Assembly: GCA_964023275.1 (NCBI GenBank)
Contig: OZ029917.1
Span: forward strand, 26,726,505 to 26,790,504
Origin: Norana najaformis
Taxonomy: Eukaryota; Annelida; Clitellata; Crassiclitellata; Hormogastridae
DNA length: 64,000 nucleotides
Direction of reading: 5' to 3'
Numbering within the stretch: the first letter of the stretch is position 1; each line of letters begins with the position of its first letter. Made by a program: the position numbers and the translations under genes. This document shows positions 38,801 through 49,252 of this stretch, piece after piece. Under the pieces are notes generated by a model. That model had not been told where the DNA came from, did not search any database, and was given only the letters and a program-made list of their open reading frames with translations.

Positions 38801-41800
38801 ACCAAAAATCAATTTCTTAATAACCTATCTTTTCGTCTTATCAGTTCTGACTTAAGAGAATAATTTAACGTTATCAATTTATATCGGAACGGACCAGGTT
38901 TTCATTTCGTACTATGTGATATTTTGTCCTATCCGTTTTCGTCTTAAGTGATTTGCACCCATACTATAACTACATCTGTAAATAAGCTTCTGTTTAAAAT
39001 AAAACATTAAACTAAAGAGATGAGTCATTGTTGAGTTCCTCCATCAACATCAGTTTGAGAAAACCAAAGAGATGCGTAAAAGATGGAACAACCATTCGAT
39101 AGCAAAGAAACTTCCAATACATGTTTTAGACTGAGGCAGTCCACATCTGAGTAGAACAGACATTTTTAGTAGCCCACATCTGAACAGAGCATATGAGAAG
39201 CACTTTCCTTTCCTCAAGTCCTGAGCCAGCAAGAGAAGATATACAAGTCTTTTTTATTTCATCCCACAGCACATAAATTTCTTCGAGGATACCATGCAAC
39301 TTAAGTCAATAATATTATTAATAAAATCTGAAAAACAGAGTCACATAGCAGCGTGAATCTCAAATGCAGTTCTGCTCACAAATGCACCAAGCAGTTGATA
39401 AAGCGATACCTTGAGCACTTCCATAGATTCAAGTGACTTCCACCTTACACAATGCAGATTACACGATGTTGTTATAATTACTTAACAGCACCATCTTGCA
39501 TTTAGTCGCTGCTTGTAAAAACATTTCCACCAGATGGCACTAGTACAGAAAGGCATCAGAAGTTACTGGGAAGAATTCAAGTGGTGATGGTACAGATTTT
39601 TGTATTAGAGCAAGGCTGTAGAAGTCTCCAGATTTGAACAAAATGATGACAGTTCACAGAGGCCACACAAGAAGAATGCAACCACAACAATGTTCCCTCT
39701 AAACTCCACACTTGTCAGTGCATGTGCCACCTTCCAAACAGGCATCATTTATGAGGTATTAGCATTGGCTTCAGCATTATGAATGCAACAAAGGCAAAAA
39801 TGCATGATCACTTGGGCTGACTGGGGCACGGTAGCCAATTGGTTGGAGTGCTCGGCTTGAAATGTGGAAAGTAAGAGTTCAAGCTTTCTCTGAGACGGCT
39901 CTTGTATAGGGACCTTGAGCAAGTCCTTCACTCACAATTGCTCTGTGCCTGAGGTTCTGATTTACTGATCTTGCACGCATAAATGCAATTTACATTATAA
40001 TAATAAAAGACTTCGAATTCTGATCAAGTGATCAACACAGATCATAAGCATGCATAAAGACAAATGGGAGATACTCTAATAAAGGTTTAACTTGCCCGTA
40101 GTCATTTTCTTTATGCGACGTGATTTTATAGCCTTTTTGTTTAGGCCTAAAAGATGTGCAATCTTGCATGGACCAGAGCCCAGGTCCCAACTGCTACTGC
40201 CCACAAGGTAGGTTAGAGCGTGCATGGCAAAAAAATTAATTACACAGAAAAATGATTGAGTCATCAAACCTTGATTCTTGGAGCTGGCAGCTGTCTCTTT
40301 CCAGTCAACTGATTCAAAGTAGAAGAGTCACTTGCATCTGAAGCAGTGCTCAAATTATCACTGATACCAGCTGCTTCCTGCATTTCTGAACAGAACCGCT
40401 TCATCATTGGAGTTTTTACTGTTGTCTGGTGACCTTCACTTCTGCTTTCAGACAGGCAAGATGATTGACCCTCAGGAACCTGCTGCTGCTGTAAAAATTG
40501 AAAGAAAATGCAGGCAATTTCGAGTTAGAAAACAACAGATTGGAAATCAGTGTAAGCATAGTTTGAAAGAACTCAGACACCATGCCAGATACATCCATGC
40601 ATCACTTTTTATTATCTTGCCATCTTTCAAAGCAAGTCAATGAGGTACTCAACCCAGATTTCATGGCTCTTTCTAGTGCTACCTATCTTCTTCCACAAAT
40701 CCAACAGATTACTGAAGTCCCATCCTCATAGCAGAAATCTTTGCCATAAAAATGTTCTAAATGTAATGCACAACTCATCCTGCAACACAACTAACAGTAT
40801 TTAAAGTGTTCCCAATCTAGCCCTAATGTAAATGTCAGAAGAAGGTGCAAGTACAATCACATTAACTAAAAGAGGAGATAAAGGGAAAAATGTCTAGAAA
40901 GTAATGCCATGTCCTAAAAACCTTATGCAAGCATGCTCAACCTCGGCCATGAAAAAATGGATCTGCACCTGATCAAACCAGACAGGATTACAGTTCAATT
41001 TCTGACAATTACCAAGTCACATAAGTTCAAATGCCCTGGCAAAGTTTTAATTACTGCTGCTGACATCATGCATCTTTTTTACCACAGCTGGTGTTTATTC
41101 TTGCCCACAGCTATGCTAAAGAGTCATCAGCAAAAAGCTCATTAAATAAAGCACAGGACTAAAGCACATACCTAACATCAGCATACAAACTGCACAAAGA
41201 GGGAGCTAAAACTAAAGGGCACAGGTCAAACAAGATAGCAAAGATAAAGTGGGATAATATATGCCATGGACAAATAAAAATTTAGATCAAACAACACTAC
41301 TAGTCTCAGATTTTGGAATTTTCTTCCTGTATCTGTTCATTCTGCTCAGTTGCTTGTGTCACTTCATTCCCAACTTAAGACACCTTTCATGCTTTTCCAC
41401 CATGGGCTGTCACCGTCTTTTTGGACTGATCTTCTGAATACTGACCTGATTGAGGCTTAGTTTTGGTGTGCCATTGGTTGATGCCTTATGCATCAGACAC
41501 TGCTGTGATATTTATCAACAAACAAAATAATTAGTCACAGACTGGAAGGTGCACTTAATGGAGTACTGTTACAGTCATCTACTTCCAGAACTTGAACCAC
41601 TATGGCTGGACTGGAAGCACTTCATACCAATAATCAATTATGAATACAGAGTATGCAAATAGAGGGGTTAACTACTTACTGGAGGCTTTTGAACTGAGTC
41701 TCCAGATTGCCTGAGTGCAGTTGACTTCTGTAGAAATGACCTTCTTGCCAACCTTGACTGCTGGTGCGAATTCAGACCCAGACGTGAAACGGATTGCCTC

Positions 41801-44367
41801 ACTGGCTTCTTCTCCGCTGCCTGGGAGGCTGACAGTGGTTCTCTGCTCTGGGCTCCCTGGAACTTAACCACTCCATTCTCATCATAAGAGAGTCGCTTCT
41901 CAGCTGGCAGAATCTTTGAAAAGTTTGACAGTGCCTCATCCAAAGGACTGAATGTCAAGGGTGGAGAAATAGAAGGCGGCCTTGTCACAGGCCTTGATGC
42001 TGAATCAGCCAAACCACTAGTTCCCATTGCGAGCTGAATTCGACAGGACACTGTAAAAGCCTCCTGACACAATTTTGCCATCTCAGTTGCTGTTAAAGGA
42101 CTGAGAGGTTTAAACTTCTCTGCCACTTTTTCTTCCTCATTAACAGCCGTGGCAACACAGATTTCCTTGTAGCGAACTGGGCCAAAAAATATCTCTTCTT
42201 CATCATCTGAGAGTTTAGACAGATCCTTTGAAGATTTGCTGAAAGCAAGCAGATTTTTAAAAAGATGTACATTCACTAACTTCCTGGGCAAAACAGTTAA
42301 CACAAATCTAAACCAGAATGAACATCAGCGTCAGTGGAAAGGCCTAATCTGCAAATTCGGTAAAACATTCAAGAATCATACCATAAGCTTTGAACATTAA
42401 CTACTGTATGCAAATTTATGCTCCCTTCAACAGGAATCAGTTAAACTTCTGTAGTATACCAAGGACAGGCATATCTAGTATACCAATACCAGACTAACGC
42501 TAATTTACATTAAAGACAATTCATGCTGGAATGGACTAATCCTTTTGTTCGTGTTAACCAATATTTATTTTGCATAAAACAATTTGTGTTAAGTGCTTTC
42601 CATTGTAATTTGGTTCTTCCAAAAGCAAATAGGAAAGTATCAGAAGCATAAAAAGGTGGTTCCCACAAGGTTTTTGGCACTCACTGACTAGTTAGTCACT
42701 TTGTGTACATGTTTCAGGTGTACAGAATAAGGTTTTTACTATGCAGCCAAATACAAATAGTCATTTTTTAATATGAATACAAATTTAAATTAAAATATTT
42801 ATATAGCACCTTTAGAAGGTTCTTAAAGGTGCTATATAAATATTCAAATGCACTTAAAAATAACAATTTACATATATTGTGTTCACGCATTGGGTTGAAA
42901 TGCAAATTAAAATTTGTGTATATATATATGTATATCCAGTTTAGTATCTTACAAGAGCCTTGTTTAATTTCACCCAATCATGTATACACTGCATTTTCGA
43001 TGGATTCAATCTTAGCCAATTTTAAGACAGGCGGACCTTTAATTCTCAGCTTGTGATTTTGAAACACGAGCAAGTAAATTAGGCGTAATGTGTTAACTAG
43101 GGCTGAATATCATCAGACATAATGATGTACCTGGGCTACAAGTGCAGCGATGGTATCTGTTAGGAGCAGTAACCTAGCAAGCCAGAATTTATTATTTTTG
43201 CATTAGCATTTTCTTACTGTATTTCAATAATGCTTTTAACGACATCATACAAACATGTTCAGACCACAGACAGTGTTAACAAAGGTTGGCTAACTTGAAC
43301 CCAAATCTGTCATCTTACCTGGGACCACTCTCAGGTGACACAGGTAGATCAAAGTCGAAAGTTTCCTCATCAAGTAACTTAACAATGTCTGACACTAAAT
43401 GAAAAGAAATAGTTCTGCATATGAAACTTGTCAGAAAAAAGACATTCATTTTAAATTCATGCACTGTTTACTTTGCATCATCTACTATGCAAAACTTTAC
43501 TCCTTTGAAGCGAGTTTCCTAATATAACCAAGGTGCTAGCAATGGTTATTGTTGCTGCTCCCACCAATTGCCAAAACAAAGTGTCTAGGGGATCTCAAGG
43601 AGGCCCCGTAATTGCACGGACTAGGGAGCCTGAAGTGCGCGAGATCTCACAGACTCTCGCATGTTTATTATAAACTGTCAAAATGGCTGCGGATGTTGAA
43701 TCTGAGTTTTCTGTTGGAATGAACTTTTTGTTTGAAATTAAAGAGTTACAAACTGCAAAGAAAACATACAAACAGCATCAATTAAGTTTGGTGACAAAAT
43801 AATAGATCCAAATTGTCATTTTCCTGACTTTGACCAACTGTAAATGTTTCTGAATGTGGTTGCACAGGATGCGAAAAATTGACCGCAAAATGGGTTAGGT
43901 TTAGGGTCAGATTCTGACCCATACGGCATTTACAAAGAATTAAGTTCATATCCACATTCACACTGACACCCTGGTATATCAGTTTAGGTGAACGCCTTGA
44001 GGTCCCCCAGTATTCCAGTTTAGGCGACCTCCTTGAGGCCCTCTAGTATTCCAGTTTAGGGGACCTCCTTGAGGTCCCCTAGCAACATCCTTGCCAAAAT
44101 GCCCCCTCATACATCAGTAGTATAGACATTGTAATGTGTCTTCTTTACAGAGACATGAAATGACATGTTGCAGTGTACAGTTTCTTCTGTTACAGGCTTA
44201 TTTCATTGAAGTCATTCAAATTTCTATTCAAACAACCAAATTAGATTTTTCCATTTTAATGACTAATGCACCTAAATTAATGCTAGCTTTCTACCTAACT
44301 TCAATTTCCTGACTACTTTACCTTCATCAAGTTCTTCCTTCCATTTCTTTGCATTGCTGCTGTCCAT
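35830..44367 (-). CDS. GTSE1: GTSE1-like microtubule-associated protein (C-terminus unresolved)
   Basis: In vertebrates GTSE1 is a G2/M protein that tracks growing microtubule ends through EB1, inhibits MCAK and regulates p53. Six exons join in phase: 44367-44322, 43394-43319, 42238-41680, 40488-40270, 36946-36459, 35937-35830. They give about 498 codons. The N-terminus matches the GTSE1 family: DIVKLLDEETFDFDLPVSPE (about 18-37) and DDEEEIFFGPVRYKE (about 52-66), against FDFDLSLSS and DDEVFFGPFGHKE in human. The rest is Ser/Pro/Lys-rich, low-complexity and basic. Exon 6 carries SGLPTPSKLKAPEF, where SGLP fits the [ST]x[IL]P EB-binding motif. The start ATG at 44367 is the first Met before the conserved block, but the frame stays open upstream to an acceptor-like site near 44413. 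A possible further exon at 35439-35390 (GEPENKLTMLDKLIYL) keeps phase. No certain stop codon was found. Confidence 0.8.
39823..40012 (+). mobile_element. tRNA-derived SINE in GTSE1 intron 4
   Basis: It begins with a tRNA-like head: an A-box-like 'tagccaattggttgg' and a degenerate B-box 'agagttcaagc' about 45 bases on. After these come a body with 'ccttgagcaagtccttcact' and 'gctctgtgcctgag' and an AT-rich end with ATAATAATAA. This is the usual layout of a SINE. The boxes are too degenerate for a tRNA gene. Confidence 0.7.
41290..41525 (+). mobile_element. L2-like LINE 3' end in GTSE1 intron 3
   Basis: One forward frame shows a degraded RT end (FWNFLPVSVHSAQ, LKTPFMLFHHG) followed by the shared tail 'ttttggtgtgccattggttg' and 'atgcatcagacactg'. 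It is an inactive short copy. Confidence 0.65.
43585..44082. mobile_element. MITE-like element with palindromic ends in GTSE1 intron 1
   Basis: The left end CTAGGGGATCTCAAGGAGG and the reverse complement of the right end (44059-44082) match over about 23 bases. Each end is itself a short hairpin (GGGGACCTC-CTT-GAGGTCCCC on the right). The right side holds three tandem units of about 40 bases containing 'attccagtttagg'. No coding capacity is seen. I found no convincing target duplication, so the superfamily is open. Confidence 0.55.
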
Positions 44368-44412
44368 TCGAGTGGCGCAACGGTTCACCTCAAGCGAGTC
44401 GTTCAAAGCAAT

Positions 44413-46391
44413 TATTGCAAGATCTAAAAGGTAATAATTTGTTTGATTTATGAAGTAGTAACCTTGCATGGCACCAGCCTTGTGTTAGATACATCATAAT
44501 TCATGTTTTGCAAAGCTTAGAGCTCACTGAAATAGATACAATAAGTTCATTTGGAATAAGGACTGTATTTTATTTTTTACTGATGGACACAACTGAGCTA
44601 GTTCCATATGCCTGCTATACAAATTCACAATTAAACTCAATGAGGCCACTATGCACACTAAACTTCAGTCATTATGCAAGCAACTGACTGAGTTGCTGAC
44701 AGCTGACACAACCATTTCACTTCGGTGTTAAAGATCTGTGCTTAGGATCTTAATTGTGTTTGTTGGCAAGATATGTAGTGTTTGCTGTAGTGTTTGCATT
44801 TCAGCTACAAGATACTTCAACCCAAGGACCATACCCTAAAGGACTATATTTCACAGACAAGCACAAAATAAGTGTTTGCCATTCCCAATATTTGAGATTT
44901 GCTTTACACATATAAGTTGAAACTGTACGCACCACTCATTTTCTACAAGCTAGACGTTCACATTTAGACTATATCGCATGTGCTGAAGAATGGATAAAAA
45001 CCTAAAACAAGAAATAAAATAAAGTGATATTTCCACATGAATAAAATTAAACAACAGACATATTCATAACTTTTTTCAGCTTCTGATCATCTCTTTAATA
45101 CATTCGTTCAGAGCATGTATAAAACACCTCTTCAATGCATCACTTAAAAAGCACTCCCACTGTAAAAAAATTTGGGAAATGTTCCAATTCTTGTGGTCTT
45201 CTTTGTCCACCAATATTTCAGTGGACTTTCCACCACTGATACAGTAGTGCAAAGCTACCAACTGCAGATGGTGAAATGTTCCACCACTGAAATGTGGAAT
45301 GCTCCACTAGTTTTGGGTGAAATACTCCACCAATGAAAAGGTGGAATGCTCTATCCAAATATCCCATTGAAATTTCCATTTTGGCAGAAATATTTTCACC
45401 AATTTGTAAGGATGGTTTGCACTGTTTCCATAAATTTATAAAGGTGGTTCACAGCCACCAATTGCAGTCAAATTTTCAACTGATGTAAAGGTGAATGCTC
45501 CACCATAAATGGGTGGGATTTTCAACCAATGTAAGGGTGAAATTGTCCATCAGTGAAAATATGGAATGCTCCAGTAGCACACCAGTGGATGTGCACTGAA
45601 ATCAGTTCCAGAAATTCTGCTGCACCCAGCTCTGCCGTATCCTTGTTAGGTACAACAGCCGAATCTTACAGTAGATGGATTATTTCATTTTCTTACATTC
45701 AGTCTGTGGATGACTTGTTCAGTAAAAATCAGTATTAGAATAAAGTGGTGTCTTTCATGTGGGCTTTTAATAAAACCTGCTGTTATTATTATGAAATTTG
45801 CTAAATGATACTTAGAATACTTTTTGTATTAAAATTTCATGAAATAAAAGTTTAAATTTATATATGGACTTTTGTAAACATCCTTTTTGCTCTCCTATTA
45901 TTCACCAGATAATGCCATAACTGTGGTAAGGGTGGAGAAATCCACCAATGTATAGTGGGGGGTGGTTCAGCTAGATTAAGCATAGTAAAATGTGCATTTT
46001 TCCAACAGCACAGCCAAATCCAGTGCAAGAATTCTGTATCAGAAAATGTATGATAAGTCCTGTTATTAAAAACATATTAAGTAATAATTTGAAAGACTCG
46101 TATAATAAAAATTCTAATGCTATATGCCACCCTAACAGAAAATAATATGATGATCATTTTCTTTTTCAAACCACTAGCTGCTTTACCCTATTTTATGAGG
46201 CATAGGAGTGCATTTTACATGTGCATGTTAGCCCGCTTAATTGTTACAGAATGCCCATATTGTTACTTCTAAAATTTGCAGGGTTGCAGCCCTGGCACAA
46301 AATAACAAAAGTGACACCACTCCATATATAAACCTTGACTTAAAAACTGTCAGTGGTTTAAAAGTACACTTTTATTATCCTTAACCCAATG
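44413..46391. other. Upstream flank of the GTSE1-like gene with degenerate repeats
   Basis: The GTSE1 promoter should lie at the start of this stretch; I see no decisive core element. The second half, from about 45160, is a degenerate repeat region listed separately. ORFs at 45076-45261 and 45553-45738 lack domains. Confidence 0.4.
45180..45970. repeat. Degenerate minisatellite-like region
   Basis: Many diverged repeats of a roughly 25-35 bp unit, approximately 'caccaatgaaaaggtggaat' followed by 'gctccac', lie between 45190 and 45590, with an outlier at 45925-45965. Spacing and sequence have drifted widely. The units contain alternating CCACC and GGTGG, so the region can form many small hairpins. 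Confidence 0.65.
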
Positions 46392-46560
46392 GAAGGTGGC
46401 CGAGCGACTAATGCGTTGATTTTTCATCTTTGCAACCTGATTCAAATCCCGGGCCTGTCATGTGAAATCAACACAGGTTGCATCTTCAAGCAATGCTTAA
46501 CTCTGAAGACCACCATCTTTGATATGAGTAGTTTTTAATATTCCTACACAGGTAAATGTA
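46392..46560 (+). mobile_element. tRNA-derived SINE (Ser/Leu-like head)
   Basis: 'ggtggccgagcgactaatgc' is a good A-box in a Leu/Ser-type D arm, and 'gattcaaatcccgg' is a good B-box about 60 bases later. The acceptor stem does not close and a non-tRNA body with 'accaccatctttgatat' follows. It is a SINE or tRNA-derived relic rather than a working tRNA gene. Confidence 0.65.
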
Positions 46561-47639
46561 TTAGAAAGTAAATAAGTCAGTTTAATATAAGCCTGAAGCA
46601 CGCGCAAAAATTCGGTCTGGCAGGCATGCACATATGTACCAACTAGTAGACACACACATGTCTAATAGTTACTATGTACGTATATGGTTCCCAGCTGAAT
46701 ACATACATTAGTATGTACATGGCAGGGAACCGTTGTCATTTCATTCAGGACCTGAATGAAGATCTATGACCTAGCTAAAAAGCGTGCTTTATGAAGGAAC
46801 AGTGCATTTGTATGATTCAGAGCAAACTTTGCATGCCCACAGACAAAGACAGTGTCTAGTTCTAACACACAAGAATCATGCCTTTAGCCATAACTCCAGG
46901 CATGTGTGGTTAGCAGTTACCATCATCCAGGTTGCAGGTTGTGCTATATTTTGATTCCCAGCACTGAGTACGTTTAGCACTTAAACCAGTATAAGCGGAA
47001 AGTTACCAGGGTAATGAAATACAACAGGCATGAAAGTTCTGAGACAACAAAGAGAGTCAGAGTATTATGCATAATCAGCTTTGCAACACAGTCAAATATG
47101 GGAAGGCATGAAGATGCCAGCCGAAGTCTAAGTCTGAGGTATCAGTCAGCCTGGGGCGGAATCTGCCTGGAGGCCAAACAGGATTTGGGTAGAAATTGGC
47201 TGGACAGAGAGCAGAGTGAGCAGACAGACCCATCGAGGACAGGCAGAAGAAGTCGAAGATTAGAGATGGAAGTTGGAGTGGACAAAGATTACAGAGACTG
47301 ATCTAGATTTCAGAATTTGTGTAGAAACTAGTTAAACACAAAAGTGCTAGGGATGAGATTAGATTAAGTCAAGCACTGTTGATTTACATACAATTTCTGT
47401 AAGTTTGTATAATGTGTGAAAGTAACTGCATTAAATCATTATTTTTATAATAATCTCATTGTCTTATCTATTCATTCATTAGAGCATTTGTATAGTGCCT
47501 CTTTTAGGGTATAACCACAATGTAATCATCAACTTCTAATGTGCTAGTGTTTAATATTCAAGCTCCCACTGAGGACAATCAAATTGTGAGTCTAGTTCAC
47601 CCACAGAAACCAGAGTACAGGACTGAACCTGGTAAAAGA
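46561..47639. other. Intergenic stretch with an imperfect hairpin
   Basis: At 46686-46731 'ggttcccagctgaatacata' is followed by its near reverse complement, ending in 'ggcagggaacc'. The ORF at 47014-47301 has no recognisable domain. Nothing else is seen. Confidence 0.45.
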
Positions 47640-47990
47640 TCATCTATTGATGGCAGCCCTCTCTTTCAGCAGGTCCTTCTTTGACGAACTGTGCCAGATC
47701 AGAGTCATTCAACATAATGTATCACATGACACCACTATGACCCTTGTTCATTACTTCATCATGATGCACTTGGACTACTGTAATGCAGCCTTGCCAGCCT
47801 GTATACGGTTTGAAATTATCAACTTCAATCTGCCCTCAAACATCCTGTAGTGCCAGAGTAAACATTGGATCACTTGAACTCTATCAAAGGTCTTCCTGCT
47901 AGCGACATTAAATTTTTCAGTGCCAGTTTCAATAACATACCTCAAAAGAATATTCTCAGTGTATGGAGACTTACAAGCTTGGATCTTAGC
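47640..47990 (+). mobile_element. LINE RT fragment
   Basis: The forward frame reads LCQIRVIQHNVSHDTTMTLV followed by LDYCNAALPA, the usual block around the YCN motif near the RT end of L2/CR1/jockey-type LINEs. Later blocks are frame-shifted. It is inactive. Confidence 0.7.
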
Positions 47991-48139
47991 GGTTTCTAAG
48001 ATGACGAGCTATTAGAGCTATGAGTCGAGCATTGAAGAATGTTCATATTCACCGAGGTAGCATCAGGGCATGTTCTAAAACTTTTGGGAGTTTCTTAAGA
48101 AACCCAGTTGCTGAAAGTTTTCTCTCACGATGACTTCGT

Positions 48140-48495
48140 AATCATAATCGTGAGCTCGAGATTTCTACAGTGCCCAATGAAAGCTAAGTCACGGGAACCA
48201 ACTTATTCAAGGTGCTCAGTCGAAACAAAAATCAATAAGCAGGAAGATTTCAGTCCAATGTATAGTGGGAGTCAGTCAGGCAGGCAGTCAGTCAGATGGC
48301 TACGGTGGGTGGTGTTTGGAACTGAACCAAAAAGTGAGATAAGGGGATGAGGAAGAATTAGGACAGGACTTGTGGAAGAGGAATGTTTTCAGCTTTTGTG
48401 TGAAGACCTGCACAGAAATAGCAAGAGGTGAAGTGAGGAAACTTATAGTATTGGGGACTGTTCCCTGTAGGTGAGTCATGAAACAGACATCCATT
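48140..48495 (-). mobile_element. LINE 3'-end remnant
   Basis: The reverse strand reads VFTQKLKTFLFHKSCPNSSS, the last residues of an RT ORF (FxxKLKTxLFxKSxP). It ends with the core read on the plus strand at 48150 as 'cgagatttctacagtgccca'. It is the same family as the ARF intron 1 copy. Confidence 0.7.
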
Positions 48496-48502
48496 GTGTG
48501 AA

Positions 48503-48914
48503 ATGTATGTGATGCTGCCTATGAAAAGGGGCAACATGGCGAGTTTTAAGTTATTCATACCACTGTGATCAGCAAAAAATAATGAAAATAATGGTGTATG
48601 ATGCAGTTTAATCGAAGTCTTATGGCATTTTATGTTGACTTTAGACCATTCTGTACCTGAAAGATGCAATTTTCTGTAAAGCGCATTTGAATTTAAGAAA
48701 GCCCACAGAAAATCCATTGTTGGAAGTTATACAGTCTGCAATGTTATGCTTGCAATGTTCCATTTTCATGAACAGTTGTGCTAGATTGATAGACAGAGCG
48801 AATGCCAGTGAAAACCCAATTTTGATACTTTGATGGGTGACCACATTCAGAGGCCTGTATCTCAGTAAATATATCCCGCATTGTGGTCCCTTTTCATAGG
48901 CGGCATTACATGTA
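48503..48914. mobile_element. MITE-like inverted-repeat element
   Basis: Arms of about 30 bases face each other around an exact CCTATGAAAAGGG (48518-48530) and its inverse CCCTTTTCATAGG (48888-48900). The 360-base interior has no recognised coding sequence; a 95-residue reverse frame there has no domain. Confidence 0.5.
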
Positions 48915-48965
48915 TGCAACATATGCAACCCACATCACTATGTATAATGTTCTTATACTTGATAG

Positions 48966-49252
48966 ATTTTATTTCACTATATTATCGGGGACCGCTCTTT
49001 GGCATTGCATGTGGTTTTGGAGCAGGAATGAAGTCAGTAAACTCAGTAGAGTCAGTCCCCCATAATAATGAAGTCAAATGAAGCCAGACCAAAGGCTCCA
49101 TACAGGACAAAGAGCGGTCCCCACCAATATAATGGAATAAAATCGATCACCGATAAACCAGGCCGAAACCATGCATGTCGATAATATATCTAATATAATG
49201 AAGTTCTCATACAGGCCAAAAAACGGTCTCCGATAATGTAATGAAGTAAAAT
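48966..49252. repeat. Cluster of inverted repeats around GGGGACCGCTCTTTG
   Basis: The arm at 48966-49003 is the near reverse complement of 49106-49143, including CGGGGACCGCTCTTTG against CAAAGAGCGGTCCCC. A third, weaker copy lies at 49214-49252. Together they could fold into a hairpin with a 100-base loop. They may be the remains of a fold-back element. Confidence 0.6.

Noticed and set aside
44396-44412. TTTGAA (CHR-like cell-cycle element) just upstream of the GTSE1-like start
   Set aside because: The hexamer is common, it may lie in the transcribed part, and the transcription start is unknown.
46392-46470. Functional tRNA gene
   Set aside because: The boxes are present but the acceptor stem and anticodon arm do not form a clear cloverleaf, and a SINE body follows.
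48641-48928. 95-residue reverse frame
   Set aside because: It lies inside an inverted-repeat element, has no domain and no splice support.
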